Shown one piece after another: positions 48,281 through 57,279 of a stretch of DNA of 61,730 nucleotides (the stretch's first letter is position 1; every line of letters begins with the position of its first letter). The notes below the pieces were generated by a model, which was not told where the DNA came from, ran no database searches, and worked only from the letters and a program-made list of their open reading frames with translations. The DNA is from Brevibacterium sp. p3-SID960. GTDB lineage: Bacteria; Actinomycetota; Actinomycetes; Actinomycetales; Brevibacteriaceae. Location of the stretch: contig NZ_JALXKS010000013.1 in the NCBI RefSeq assembly GCF_025144725.1, positions 1 to 61,730 on the forward strand, written 5' to 3'. The position numbers and the translations under genes are program-made.

Positions 48281-50419
48281 ATGAGCACTGACGCATCTGC
48301 ACCCCAGCCGGCTCCTGCCTCGGCGGCGGCCCCCGACCCGCAGCTGCACGCGGCCGCCCTGGAGGTGCTGCGCGAGCTCACCGGCCGGGCTGACGCGCAG
48401 TTCCATCCCGGCCAGTTCGAGGCGATCGCAGCGCTGGTCGCCCAGCACCGGCGCGCACTCGTCGTTCAGCGCACCGGCTGGGGCAAATCAGCTGTCTACT
48501 TCGTCGCCGCGACCCTGCTGCGCCGGGCCGGCCGCGGGCCCTCACTCATCATCTCCCCGCTGCTGGCACTCATGCGCGACCAGGTCGCAGCCGCCGAACG
48601 CGCCGGCGTGCGCGCGATGACGATGAATTCGTCCAACGCCGAGGCGTGGGACCAGGTGCGCACCGACCTGGCCGCCGGTGCTGTCGACGTGCTGCTCATC
48701 TCTCCCGAACGGCTGGCCAACCCGTCCTTCCGCTCCGAGGTGCTGCCTGGGCTCATGGCCGATCTTGGGATGGTCGTCATCGACGAAGCCCACTGCATCT
48801 CCGACTGGGGGCACGACTTCAGGCCCGACTACCGGCGCATCGGCTCGATTCTCGCTGAGCTGCCCGAGGCGATTCCGGTGCTGGCGACAACCGCGACAGC
48901 GAACTCGCGGGTCGTCGACGATGTCGCTGAGCAGCTCGGCCACGATGCGCTGGTCATCCGCGGTCAGCTCGCCCGCGACTCCCTGCGCCTGGGCGTGATG
49001 GAGAAGTCCGAACCGGCTCGCCGGCTCGCCTGGCTGTGCGAGCACCTGGGCGAGTTCATCGGCTCGGGCATCATCTACACGCTCACCGTCGCCGCCGCCC
49101 AGGATGCTGCGCGGGCGCTCACGCAGGCCGGCTGGAATGTCGCCGCCTATACCGGAGCCTCGGACGCCGATGAGCGGGCCGGCATGGAGGCTGCGCTCAA
49201 GGCAAATGAGGTCAAGGCGCTCGTGGCAACCTCGGCGCTGGGGATGGGCTTCGACAAGCCGGATCTGGGGTTCGTCATCCACTTCGGCGCCCCGTCCTCA
49301 CCAGTGGCGTACTACCAGCAGGTCGGCCGCGCCGGGCGTGCAACCGAATCAGCTGATGTGCTGCTCATGCCCGGGCCGGAGGACGAGCGGATATGGGAGT
49401 ACTTCGCCACCGCATCGATGCCCGACGAGGAGACCGCCGCCGCGGTGCTCGCCAACCTCAGCGCCGAGGAGCCGATGTCGATTCCGGCGCTCGAGACCGT
49501 CGTGGGGGAGAAGCGGGCGAGGCTCGAGCTGCTGCTCAAGATCCTGCAGGTCGACGGGGCCGTCGACCGAGTGCGCGGCGGATTCGTCACCACCGGGGCC
49601 GGCTGGACCTACGACGCCCAGCGCTACGCCGCGGTCGCAGCCACACGCACCCATGAGGCCGACGCGATGCGAGAGTACGAGCGCACGCAGATGTGCCGGA
49701 TGCGATATCTGACCGCCCAGCTTGATGACGACACGACCGGTGACTGCGGTCGGTGCGACAACTGTGCCGGCTCGTGGTTCTCCACCGAGGTCAGCGACTC
49801 CGGTCTGCAGTCTGCCGGCAGCCAGCTGGCAGGCGTCGGACTGCCGGTTACCCCGCGCGCCCAGTGGCCGACCGGCCTGGACCGTCTCGGCATCGAACTG
49901 CGCGGCAAGATCGCCCCGGCGCAGCGGCCGGCCGAGGGACGGGTCATCGCCCGGCTCACCGACCTGGGGATCGGTCAGCGCCTGGCCGAGACCTTCAGCG
50001 CCGGGCAGGTCGACGCACCGGTGCCCGAGGCGATCGGCCAGGCTGCGGTGACGGTGCTGGCCGACTGGGACTGGCAGTCCCGGCCCGAGGTGGTGGTCTC
50101 GGTGCCGAATACGCTGCGGCCGGTCTTCACCCGTTCCCTGGCAGCCGGGCTCGCTGCGGTCGGACAGATGCAGGATATCGGTGAGTTCGAGCTGCTGCGC
50201 GACCCCGGGTCCCCTGACGTCAACTCTGCGTTCCGGGTCAGGAACCTCGCCGGTGCGTTCCGGCTGACAGACGAGCAGGCCGCTGCCGTGAACGGGAAGA
50301 CGGTGCTGCTCGTCGATGCGCTCATCGTCTCCCGCTGGACGATGACGGTCCTCGCCCGCCAACTGCTGCAGGCAGGCGCAGCTGCCGTGCTGCCGTTCGC
50401 CGCCGCCCAGCAGGCCTAG
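48281..50419 (+). CDS. recQ: RecQ-family DNA helicase with C-terminal PRTase-like domain
   Basis: This 712-residue protein has a RecQ helicase core with Walker A TGWGKS (K69), DEAH (168-171), and VGRAGRATESADVLL as motif VI. A RecQ-Ct zinc region reads CRMRYL...CGRCDNC (about 470-500). From about residue 560 the usual HRDC domain is replaced. The region there has VVVSVPNTLRPVFTRSLAAGL and GKTVLLVDALIVSRWTMTVL, which resemble the phosphoribosyltransferase fold of ComF. RecQ unwinds 3'-5' at recombination intermediates. It stops with TAG and overlaps the convergent MFS gene by 4 bp. Confidence 0.94.
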   Translation: MSTDASAPQPAPASAAAPDPQLHAAALEVLRELTGRADAQFHPGQFEAIAALVAQHRRALVVQRTGWGKSAVYFVAATLLRRAGRGPSLIISPLLALMRDQVAAAERAGVRAMTMNSSNAEAWDQVRTDLAAGAVDVLLISPERLANPSFRSEVLPGLMADLGMVVIDEAHCISDWGHDFRPDYRRIGSILAELPEAIPVLATTATANSRVVDDVAEQLGHDALVIRGQLARDSLRLGVMEKSEPARRLAWLCEHLGEFIGSGIIYTLTVAAAQDAARALTQAGWNVAAYTGASDADERAGMEAALKANEVKALVATSALGMGFDKPDLGFVIHFGAPSSPVAYYQQVGRAGRATESADVLLMPGPEDERIWEYFATASMPDEETAAAVLANLSAEEPMSIPALETVVGEKRARLELLLKILQVDGAVDRVRGGFVTTGAGWTYDAQRYAAVAATRTHEADAMREYERTQMCRMRYLTAQLDDDTTGDCGRCDNCAGSWFSTEVSDSGLQSAGSQLAGVGLPVTPRAQWPTGLDRLGIELRGKIAPAQRPAEGRVIARLTDLGIGQRLAETFSAGQVDAPVPEAIGQAAVTVLADWDWQSRPEVVVSVPNTLRPVFTRSLAAGLAAVGQMQDIGEFELLRDPGSPDVNSAFRVRNLAGAFRLTDEQAAAVNGKTVLLVDALIVSRWTMTVLARQLLQAGAAAVLPFAAAQQA

Positions 50420-51696
50420 CGGACGCGGTAGCGCGTGAAGCTCGGGGCGGCTGCCGCAGCGATGAGCACGCCGATGATGACGAGCACGCCTCCGCCGGCG
50501 GTCGCCCAGGTGGTGCCGATACCGGTGGCGACGTAGCCGTGCAGCACATCAGCGATGCGCGGGCCACCGGCGACCACGACGATGAAGACGCCCTGCAGTC
50601 GTCCGCGGACCGCATCGTCGGCGGCCTGCTGCAGGATCGTCATGCGGAAGGCGGCCGAGACGACATCGGCGACACCGCCGATGGCCAGGAATACGACGGC
50701 GCCGATGAGGGCGAACATCCACCAGTTCCCGGCCGCTGGCAGGACCAGCCCGAAGCCGGTCATCGCCGCACCCCATACGAGGATGCAGATGACGACCGCT
50801 CGGCCCTGCCGGTTGACGCGAGAGACCCAACCGGAGAAGATCCCGCCGAGCAGCGCTCCGAAGGGGATCGCGGCGGAGAGCAGAGCGAAGACGAACCCGC
50901 CGGAGCCGGGGCCGCCGAACGTCTCGTGGGCGATCTGCGGGAACAGCGCCCGCGGCATCCCGAAGACCATCGCGATGATGTCGACGACGAAGCTCATGAG
51001 CAGAACCGGGGCGGTGATGAGATAAGCGAAGCCGTCGACGACGCTGCGCACGCCCGCACGGCGCCTGACTGCGCCTGCCGCCTCGCCTGCGCGCTGCGGC
51101 GGCAGGGACGGCAGCCGCCAGATCGCCCACACAGACACGAGCAGCGCTAAGGCATCGAAGAGGTAGAGGAGGGAGAAGCCGATGACCGGGATGAGCATCC
51201 CGCCGACCAGCGGGCCGACGACTGCGCCGAAGGTCATGAGCGTCATGTTGAGCGCATTGGCTGCCGGCAGCTGGTCACCGGGCAGGATCGCCGGAAGGAT
51301 CGCGCTGCGGGCCGGCTGATTGAGCGCGAAGAACATCTGCTGGATCGCATAGACGCTCAACAGCAGCCACACATTCGTCGACCCGAGAGCCGAGAGCAGG
51401 AACAGTCCGAAGCTGGCCGCCACCAGGCCGCAACCGGAGCCGAGCATGAGGATCCGCCGGTCCATGACATCAGCCAGGGCACCGCCGTAGAGGCCGAAGA
51501 TCACCAGCGGGATGAGCCCGAACAGACCGGCCAGACCGACATAGCTCGACTGCCCGGTCAGCGCATACAGCTGGGCGGGGATGGCGACGATCGTGACCTG
51601 TGCACCGATGACGGTGACGATGTTCGCCGACCACAGCCGCCTGAACGTCGGCGTGCGCAGCGGCCGGGTGTCAGCGAGCAGATCCTTGAGAGCCAC
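50416..51696 (-). CDS. MFS transporter
   Basis: This 426-residue transporter has about 12 transmembrane helices. It opens PLRTPTFRRLWSANIVTVIGAQV and has GGALADVMDRRIL in loop 2-3, like EntS-type exporters. GTG 51696 follows the threonine dehydratase stop by 4 nt, so these two genes are co-transcribed. The substrate is unknown; export of an amino-acid-related compound is possible from context only. Confidence 0.88.
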   Translation of the reverse strand: MALKDLLADTRPLRTPTFRRLWSANIVTVIGAQVTIVAIPAQLYALTGQSSYVGLAGLFGLIPLVIFGLYGGALADVMDRRILMLGSGCGLVAASFGLFLLSALGSTNVWLLLSVYAIQQMFFALNQPARSAILPAILPGDQLPAANALNMTLMTFGAVVGPLVGGMLIPVIGFSLLYLFDALALLVSVWAIWRLPSLPPQRAGEAAGAVRRRAGVRSVVDGFAYLITAPVLLMSFVVDIIAMVFGMPRALFPQIAHETFGGPGSGGFVFALLSAAIPFGALLGGIFSGWVSRVNRQGRAVVICILVWGAAMTGFGLVLPAAGNWWMFALIGAVVFLAIGGVADVVSAAFRMTILQQAADDAVRGRLQGVFIVVVAGGPRIADVLHGYVATGIGTTWATAGGGVLVIIGVLIAAAAAPSFTRYRVR

Positions 51697-51700
51697 TGCC

Positions 51701-52672
51701 TCAGTCTAGGGGCAGGTCAGACGGGTCAGCGTTCGCACCGCAGACGATGACGGTGACCTGCTCACCTGGTGCCGGCTGGTAGGCACCTGAGAGCAGCGCG
51801 GCCAGTGCCGCACCCCCACCGGGTTCGGCTGCGATGCGGGTCTGGCGCCACAGCCACGTGCGGGCTTCACAGATCGCAGCATCGGTGACAAGCACCGGCT
51901 GCAGCGCGTTGCGGCAGGCGACCGCGAAGCAGATCTCACCGACCGTGCTCGCCCCGAGCGAATCGGCAGCCACCCCATTGGGAGTGATCGGTGTGCGTTC
52001 GCCGTCCTGCAGCGCCGTGTGCAGGGCAGCGCAGGTTTCCGGTTCGACCGGCACGACGTGTGCGGCGGAGCCGAACCAGGCGGAGATCCCGCCGACGAGA
52101 CCACCGCCGCCGGTGGCCACGAGCACCGTCGGAACCTCCGCCTCGGCCGCGGTGCGGCCCTGCTCACCGGCGCGGCTGCGCAGCTGAGTGTCGAGTTCCG
52201 CACCGAGGGTGCCCTGGCCGGTGACGGTGGCCGGGGAGTCGTAGGCGTGCAGGGCCAGTGCACCCGGCTGCGCGGCGGCCTCCTGGCTGGCGGCGAACGC
52301 ATCAGCATAGACATCACCGATGACGGTGACCTCAGCGCCCATCGCCTGAAGCCGGGAGACCTTCGCCTTAGGGGCGGTTGAGGGGACGAAGATGCGTGCC
52401 GGGATGCCGAGCTGGGAGGCGGCGTGCGCGACAGCCAGACCATGATTGCCGCCAGAGGCGGCCACCAGGGTCTTCGGCGGCTCAGCGGCGGTGAGCGCGC
52501 CGGTGAAAGCACCGCGGGGCTTGAAGCTGCCGGTGTGCTGGAAGAGCTCGAGCTTGAGTGTGACAGGCGTGCCGTCGGGCAGAGTGATGTCGAGCAGCGG
52601 GGTGCGGCGGATTCGGCTGCTGATGAGCGAATGCGCGGCGGTGATCTCGTCGCGTGTGGGAACGATCGACAT
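51701..52672 (-). CDS. Threonine/serine dehydratase (PLP)
   Basis: This 323-residue fold-type II PLP enzyme has PLP-lysine in GSFKPRGAF, a tetraglycine phosphate loop ATGGGGLVGG and SGGNHGLAVAHA. It lacks the C-terminal ACT regulatory domain of biosynthetic IlvA, so it resembles catabolic threonine/serine ammonia-lyase, which yields 2-oxobutyrate or pyruvate. Its ATG has TAGACT seven nt upstream and no Shine-Dalgarno sequence. It is paired with the following MFS gene. Confidence 0.9.
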   Translation of the reverse strand: MSIVPTRDEITAAHSLISSRIRRTPLLDITLPDGTPVTLKLELFQHTGSFKPRGAFTGALTAAEPPKTLVAASGGNHGLAVAHAASQLGIPARIFVPSTAPKAKVSRLQAMGAEVTVIGDVYADAFAASQEAAAQPGALALHAYDSPATVTGQGTLGAELDTQLRSRAGEQGRTAAEAEVPTVLVATGGGGLVGGISAWFGSAAHVVPVEPETCAALHTALQDGERTPITPNGVAADSLGASTVGEICFAVACRNALQPVLVTDAAICEARTWLWRQTRIAAEPGGGAALAALLSGAYQPAPGEQVTVIVCGANADPSDLPLD

Positions 52673-52679
52673 GCCGGCC

Positions 52680-52685
52680 AGTCTA
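52680..52685 (-). promoter_or_regulatory. Leaderless -10 (TAGACT) for the threonine dehydratase gene
   Basis: On the minus strand TAGACT is followed by GGCCGGC and the ATG (7-nt gap). Confidence 0.55.
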
Positions 52686-52808
52686 GTGGCGGCCGGCCGA
52701 AGGGGGTGTCCAGCGGGCCGTCGAGCACCTGGCCGCACCGGACGTACCCCCGCCGCACCCGTTCAGGTTACTGCCCGGGGTCCACCGGCGGCAGGGGACC
52801 CGGCACAC

Positions 52809-53627
52809 TCAGCGCTGATCCCCAGCTGTGGAGTCCTCCGCGCCATCGGCTGCCGTGGCGCGCTTGGATTCGGCGCGCACGCTCTTAGCCGTCGACCACA
52901 CGACGATGCCGACGATGATCGACAGGGAGATCCACATCGCGTAGCGGTCGATGACCTGGATGACGTCGACGGCGGCCTGCCCGAGGCTGTAACCCAATGC
53001 CGTCCAGACCGCAGTCATGACTGCGGCTCCGGAGATCTGGGCGGTGAGGAACAGCGGCAGCGTCATCCGGCTGTAGCCAGCGACCAGCCACACGATGGTG
53101 CCGGGGATGCCGGGCACCCGGGAGATGAAGACGAAGATGAACAGCAGCCAGGCCGGCAGGTTCTTCAGCTGCCGGAAGCGCCTGCGTTGGCGTTCGGACT
53201 GGGCGAAGAGGTTGACTGCGCCGTCACCCCAGCGGCGGCCGGCCAGCCAGAACATCCAGTCGAACTTGGCCATGCCGACCAGGCCGGCGATGAACACGAG
53301 GGTCAGCGGCAGTTCGCCGATCCCGGCGTAGGCGCCGGCCCCGACGATTGCGGACTTCGCGCCGGTGAGGAACTCCAGCAGCACCGGATGGCTGGCGATG
53401 AGCTGCGGGCGGAAGGGCAGCAGCGCGAGGTAGAACAGCGGCACGCCGAACACGCCGACGAGCAGGAGTTTGTCGACGACTGTGGCCTCGCCCTCCCACG
53501 GAGCGAGGTCTTTGAACGACTGCGGCTGGGCCGGGGGTGCCTCAGCGCGGTTCTGCGGGTCCGCGGCCGGTGCCTCGGTCTCGGGCGCACGGCGGTGATG
53601 GGAGAGCGGGAGCTGCTCGTCGGTCAT
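52809..53627 (-). CDS. DedA-family (VTT-domain) membrane protein
   Basis: This 272-residue protein has a disordered N-terminus (1-45) and about five hydrophobic segments. The VTT/DedA features are FDWMFWLAGRRWG (charged pair before the helical hairpin) and FVFISRVPGIPGTIVWLVAGYSRM with the R-x-P-G-x-x-G motif. DedA proteins act as lipid-recycling flippases or in proton homeostasis. The ATG has a -10-like TACTCT seven nt upstream and no Shine-Dalgarno sequence. Confidence 0.88.
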   Translation of the reverse strand: MTDEQLPLSHHRRAPETEAPAADPQNRAEAPPAQPQSFKDLAPWEGEATVVDKLLLVGVFGVPLFYLALLPFRPQLIASHPVLLEFLTGAKSAIVGAGAYAGIGELPLTLVFIAGLVGMAKFDWMFWLAGRRWGDGAVNLFAQSERQRRRFRQLKNLPAWLLFIFVFISRVPGIPGTIVWLVAGYSRMTLPLFLTAQISGAAVMTAVWTALGYSLGQAAVDVIQVIDRYAMWISLSIIVGIVVWSTAKSVRAESKRATAADGAEDSTAGDQR

Positions 53628-53634
53628 GGCGTCA

Positions 53635-53640
53635 AGAGTA
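53635..53640 (-). promoter_or_regulatory. Leaderless -10 (TACTCT) for the DedA gene
   Basis: On the minus strand TACTCT is followed by TGACGCC and the ATG (7-nt gap). Confidence 0.5.
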
Positions 53641-53697
53641 GCCGGGCGCACCCGACGATGACAGCCGAGCATGTCAGAGGCGGGCCGGGACACGCGA

Positions 53698-53734
53698 AAG
53701 GGCCCGGAGGATCGCGCTGATCCTCCCGGCCCTT
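53698..53734 (-). terminator. Terminator downstream of mscL
   Basis: AAGGGCC...GGAGGATC pairs with GATCCTCC...GGCCCTT (53719-53734). It lies about 40 nt beyond the mscL stop. Confidence 0.75.
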
Positions 53735-53773
53735 CCGGTCAGTCACACGCCGAGGCGTGTGCGCGGTGGCGTG

Positions 53774-54274
53774 TCAGTGGCGCGGGTCGCCTTCGCCTGC
53801 CGAGTTCGGCATGTCCTGGGCTCCGCCGGGCACACCGGGTGTGCCGGAGGCGCCTTCGACGAACCGCTGGTCGGCGACGACGTTCTGCTGGCCCTGGGCG
53901 ATGAGGTCGCGGATCTCGGCGAGCAGCTCCTCGCTGGTCGGGGGAACCTCTTCTTCCGGGGCGCCGCGCTTGCGCAGCTCGTTGATCTTGTTCATCGGCA
54001 TGATGATGACGAAGTAGACGACGGCTGCGACGATGAGGAAGTTGATGAGGGCGGTGATGACCGCACCGATGTCAACCTTTGTCGCTTCCACGCCTTCACG
54101 CAGGTAGAACGACAGTGCAGGTGACTCGGGCGAGCCGATGGCGGCGATGAGCGGGTTGATGATCTTGTCGGAGATCGCGGTGACAATGGCCGTGAAGGCA
54201 CCGCCGATGATGACTGCGGTCGCCAGTTCGATGACGTTGCCGCGCAGAATGAAGTCTCTGAAGCCCTTGAGCAT
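53774..54274 (-). CDS. mscL: Large-conductance mechanosensitive channel
   Basis: This 166-residue protein opens with the MscL N-terminal helix MLKGFRDFILRGNVIELATAVIIGGAF. The second helix INFLIVAAVVYFVIIMPMNK follows, then a cytoplasmic helix and a Gly/Pro tail. It forms a pentameric pore that opens under hypo-osmotic shock. ATG 54274 is preferred over ATG 54280 because AAGGA lies 7 nt before it. The periplasmic loop and C-terminal tail are somewhat longer than in E. coli. Confidence 0.96.
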   Translation of the reverse strand: MLKGFRDFILRGNVIELATAVIIGGAFTAIVTAISDKIINPLIAAIGSPESPALSFYLREGVEATKVDIGAVITALINFLIVAAVVYFVIIMPMNKINELRKRGAPEEEVPPTSEELLAEIRDLIAQGQQNVVADQRFVEGASGTPGVPGGAQDMPNSAGEGDPRH

Positions 54275-54415
54275 AGTCATGTCCTTTCCAGACCCGGCAG
54301 CCTGACCGCGAAGACGCGCTCATCAGCTGCCCTATGTACCTTCCGATCATAACCCGACCGCTCATATGAGCGGCGGATTGCAGGCCTGTCATCAGCACAA
54401 AGTCTTGGAAACCGG

Positions 54416-55129
54416 TCAGTTGAGCACCGCGAAGCTCAGCGCGCTGCCGGCGATATCGGCGAGTGCTGCCGCCTCGTCCGAGTGCACCCTGAGCACCACG
54501 ACTGTCGAGCGATCGAGCGGTGAGCTGCCGGCGTCTGCCTGTTGAATCGACTCGACGACTGCGTCCTCGACGATTGCCGGGCCGCGCCGCAGTCCGGTCA
54601 TCGGGTCGCCGTCGTCTCCGGCAGGTTCGCTGCCGGTGCCGGCAGCGAAGACCCGCACATGGTGTCCTGCGCGCAGCACCTGTGCGGCCGCGGCGTCGCC
54701 GACCTCCACCGGCAGGGCGACCATGCCCTCGGGCAGCGGCTCAGTGCGCGGGGTGAGAATCGTGTGCTCGGTGATGACCGCCCCGGCCGCCACCTCGGCG
54801 GTCGCTGTCGCCCCGACGACGGTCGCAGTGTCGGTCAGCGCGCCCTCGGGTACGAGGTCCGGTGGGAAGCGTTTGAGCGACACATCGGCTGCGGTCAGCT
54901 CGGTTCCGGCGCTGATCGGCCCGCTGGCCACGAGCACGTGCGTGCCGCCGGTGCGTGGAATGAGCAGCCACACCGCCAGCATCGTCGCCACCGCCAGTGC
55001 GGCCGCCCCGAGGATCCGGCGGCGCCTCAGAGCTGTGCGGGCGTGCACCGCCGCCGAGGCGGTACTCGCTTGAGGTTCGCGGGAGCTGGCTGGCTGCCGG
55101 GTGAGGCGTGTGAGAAGCGAGAGGACCAT
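54416..55129 (-). CDS. SAF-domain protein (CpaB/flagellar P-ring chaperone-like)
   Basis: This 237-residue protein has a cytoplasmic N-terminus (1-35), one transmembrane helix (about 38-57), and a SAF domain (about 65-130, LVASGPISAGTELTAADVSLKRFPPDLVP). The remainder is extracytoplasmic and resembles RcpC/CpaB. CpaB proteins assist Flp pilus assembly, but no pilus genes are near, and many actinobacteria keep this gene as an orphan beside mscL/fmdB. Confidence 0.83.
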   Translation of the reverse strand: MVLSLLTRLTRQPASSREPQASTASAAVHARTALRRRRILGAAALAVATMLAVWLLIPRTGGTHVLVASGPISAGTELTAADVSLKRFPPDLVPEGALTDTATVVGATATAEVAAGAVITEHTILTPRTEPLPEGMVALPVEVGDAAAAQVLRAGHHVRVFAAGTGSEPAGDDGDPMTGLRRGPAIVEDAVVESIQQADAGSSPLDRSTVVVLRVHSDEAAALADIAGSALSFAVLN

Positions 55130-55277
55130 GCGCTGAGTCTGACCGGCGCGCACACCCCGGCAGGCAGCTCAGCGCAGGCTGTGGACAGCGATCTGCCTCC
55201 CATCCACAACCGCATCTGGGGATGTCAGCCGCGCTGACCAGTGCAGATACCCAGGCAACCAGGACCCCGACCGGTGG

Positions 55278-55658
55278 TCATGACGCGGAGGTCGCTGCCG
55301 TCTTCGACGAGGCGGTGCTGCTCGATGCACCGGCTGAGGCTGTGCTGGCCGCACTGCTGGAGGACGAAGCTGAGGAATCCGCAGACGAAGCTGAGGAGTC
55401 AGCAGACGAAGCTGAGGAAGATCCGGAATCGCCACCGGCCGAGCCCGCCGAGCCGTTGCTGGCCGACCCGTTGCCGGCAGTCGCGCCGTGGTCGTTGCGG
55501 TAGAAGCCCGAGCCCTTGAAGCTCACCCCGATCGAGCCGAAGACCTTCCGCAGCCGTCCGTGGCACTGCGGGCATTCGGTGAGCGCATCATCGGTGAACG
55601 CCTGATGGATGTCGAAGGCGTTGGAGCACTCGGTGCAGCGGTAGGCGTAGGTGGGCAC
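55278..55658 (-). CDS. FmdB-family zinc-ribbon protein with Ser/Ala repeat tail
   Basis: This 126-residue protein opens with the FmdB zinc ribbon (1-45, MPTYAYRCTECSNAFD then CPQCHGRLRKVFG) and a short basic patch (FKGSGFYRNDH). A low-complexity Ser/Ala/Gly tail follows (about 60-126, repeated SSADSSA). The ribbon binds zinc through two CxxC pairs. The function is uncertain, with a regulatory or chaperone-like role proposed for actinobacterial members. Linkage to 5-formyl-THF cyclo-ligase matches mycobacterial gene order. Confidence 0.92.
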   Translation of the reverse strand: MPTYAYRCTECSNAFDIHQAFTDDALTECPQCHGRLRKVFGSIGVSFKGSGFYRNDHGATAGNGSASNGSAGSAGGDSGSSSASSADSSASSADSSASSSSSAASTASAGASSSTASSKTAATSAS

Positions 55659-55702
55659 AGCAGACCTCTCTCACGGGCGGAAATCCGTCAAGAAGTATAG
55701 CC

Positions 55703-56338
55703 CTACTCGCATGCGCTCGCGCCGGCGCCTCCGGTCACCGGGTGCAGGCCGGTTTCGGTCGCGATCGCCGAGACCGCAAGATCCCACTCCTCACGCCTGA
55801 CCTCTGACAGCACTTCGTCTGCGTAGCAGACGCCGATGACGTCCACCGCCGCCGAGGCCGCGGGCACCTGCCCCTGCGGTCCGAAGGTCCGATCGTAGAA
55901 CCCGGCCCCGTTGCCCAGCCGGGCGCCATCCGGGCTGAAGGCCAATCCCGGCACGAACACGACGCCCACCGGCGGGTGATCGGCGGTGCCGGCCACCGCC
56001 TCGGGCGCGGTGAGCACCGGCTCGGGTTCGCGGATCTGCCACCTGCCCACCCGGGGCAGGCGTTCCATCGCAGTGTCCAGCCGGCCGAAGCACAGCGGCT
56101 GCCCCGGGGTGGTGACCGGCAGGTAGACCGTCCGGCCGCGGACACGCAGGTCATCCAGGAGCGCATCGAGGTTCGGCTCGCCGGCCAGGGCGGCGTAGGC
56201 GAGGATCGCACCTTCGCCGGGCACACAGCCGGCCAGCACCTCGGCGAAGGCTGCCGCGGCCCCGTCACGGGTGCGGCGACCAGCGCGGATGCGGGTGCGC
56301 AGCGCGGCTTTGGCGGCCGCGTTCGAGGTGTCGGTCAC
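55703..56338 (-). CDS. 5-formyltetrahydrofolate cyclo-ligase
   Basis: This 211-residue enzyme converts 5-formyl-THF to 5,10-methenyl-THF using ATP. The basic N-terminus (ALRTRIRAGRRTR) and the family motif GVVFVPGLAFSPDGARLGNGAGFYDR for phosphate and substrate binding are present. GTG 56338 with AGGAG upstream gives the family start. It diverges from galU across only 30 bp. Confidence 0.93.
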   Translation of the reverse strand: MTDTSNAAAKAALRTRIRAGRRTRDGAAAAFAEVLAGCVPGEGAILAYAALAGEPNLDALLDDLRVRGRTVYLPVTTPGQPLCFGRLDTAMERLPRVGRWQIREPEPVLTAPEAVAGTADHPPVGVVFVPGLAFSPDGARLGNGAGFYDRTFGPQGQVPAASAAVDVIGVCYADEVLSEVRREEWDLAVSAIATETGLHPVTGGAGASACE

Positions 56339-56356
56339 TGCCCTCACTCCTATGCG

Positions 56357-56362
56357 TACACT
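56357..56362 (+). promoter_or_regulatory. Leaderless -10 (TACACT) for galU
   Basis: TACACT ends six nt before ATG 56369. The 30-bp gap to the divergent cyclo-ligase start leaves no room for a 5' UTR with a Shine-Dalgarno sequence. Confidence 0.65.
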
Positions 56363-56368
56363 GAGCAT

Positions 56369-57274
56369 ATGACTGAGAATAGCAACGCAGCTGTGAGCAA
56401 GGCCGTCATCCCCGTGGCCGGGCTGGGCACCCGCTTCCTGCCGGCGACGAAGGCCACCCCGAAGGAGATGCTGCCGGTTGTCGACAAGCCGGCCATCCAG
56501 TACGTCGTCGAGGAGGCCGTGCATGCTGGTCTCAACGACATTCTCATGATCACCGGGCGCAACAAGCGCCCGCTGGAGGACCACTTCGACCGCGTCGACG
56601 GACTCGAGCGCGCCCTGGAGAAGAAGGGCGATACGAAGAAGCTCGCCGCCGTCCAGCACTCCTCGGAACTCGCCGACATCCACTACGTCCGCCAGGGCGA
56701 TCCGCTCGGCCTCGGCCACGCAGTGCTCAAGGGCGAACTGCACGTCGGCAACGAACCCTTCGCAGTGCTGCTCGGCGATGACCTCATTGACGAATCGAAC
56801 CCGATCCTCGAATCGATGATCGCCGTCCAGCAGGCCACCGGCGGCAGCGTCGTCGCCCTCATGGAGGTCCCGCACGAAGACGTCGGCCTCTACGGCTGCG
56901 CGGCCGTCGAGAACGTCGACATCGACGGCGCGGTGCGCATCACCGGCCTGGTCGAGAAACCCGACCCGCCCGAGGCACCGAGCAACCTGGCGATCATCGG
57001 CCGCTACGTGCTGGCCCCGGAGATCTTCCCCGTCCTGCGCAACACCCCGCCCGGACGCGGCAACGAGATCCAGCTGACCGACGCGCTGCAGACCCTGGCC
57101 GCCGACCCGAACTCCAACGGCGTCTACGGCGTCGTGTTCTCCGGCGACCGCTACGACACCGGCGAGAAGATCAGCTACCTCAAGGCCGTCATCACGCTCG
57201 CCGGGCGCCGCGACGACCTCGGAGACGAACTCAACGGCTGGCTGCGCGAATACGTCGCCGGCCTCGACAGCTGA
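56369..57274 (+). CDS. galU: UTP-glucose-1-phosphate uridylyltransferase
   Basis: This 301-residue enzyme makes UDP-glucose for wall and storage polymers. Nucleotide-binding VIPVAGLGTRFLPATKATPKEML, substrate loop GRNKRPLEDHFD and metal-binding LLGDDLID are intact. The ATG has no Shine-Dalgarno sequence and fits a leaderless start. The order cyclo-ligase/galU/molybdopterin-type protein/rimJ parallels mycobacteria. Confidence 0.96.
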   Translation: MTENSNAAVSKAVIPVAGLGTRFLPATKATPKEMLPVVDKPAIQYVVEEAVHAGLNDILMITGRNKRPLEDHFDRVDGLERALEKKGDTKKLAAVQHSSELADIHYVRQGDPLGLGHAVLKGELHVGNEPFAVLLGDDLIDESNPILESMIAVQQATGGSVVALMEVPHEDVGLYGCAAVENVDIDGAVRITGLVEKPDPPEAPSNLAIIGRYVLAPEIFPVLRNTPPGRGNEIQLTDALQTLAADPNSNGVYGVVFSGDRYDTGEKISYLKAVITLAGRRDDLGDELNGWLREYVAGLDS

Positions 57275-57279
57275 GTCCC

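Noticed and set aside
46491..48284. 597-codon plus-strand frame opposite the ABC subunit
   Set aside because: Antisense shadow of a complete permease-ATPase with all motifs; composition is Arg/Gly/Asp-rich nonsense.
55222..55503. Plus-strand ORF rich in EESADEA repeats
   Set aside because: It is the antisense of the Ser/Ala repeat tail of the FmdB protein, whose zinc ribbon and length are convincing.
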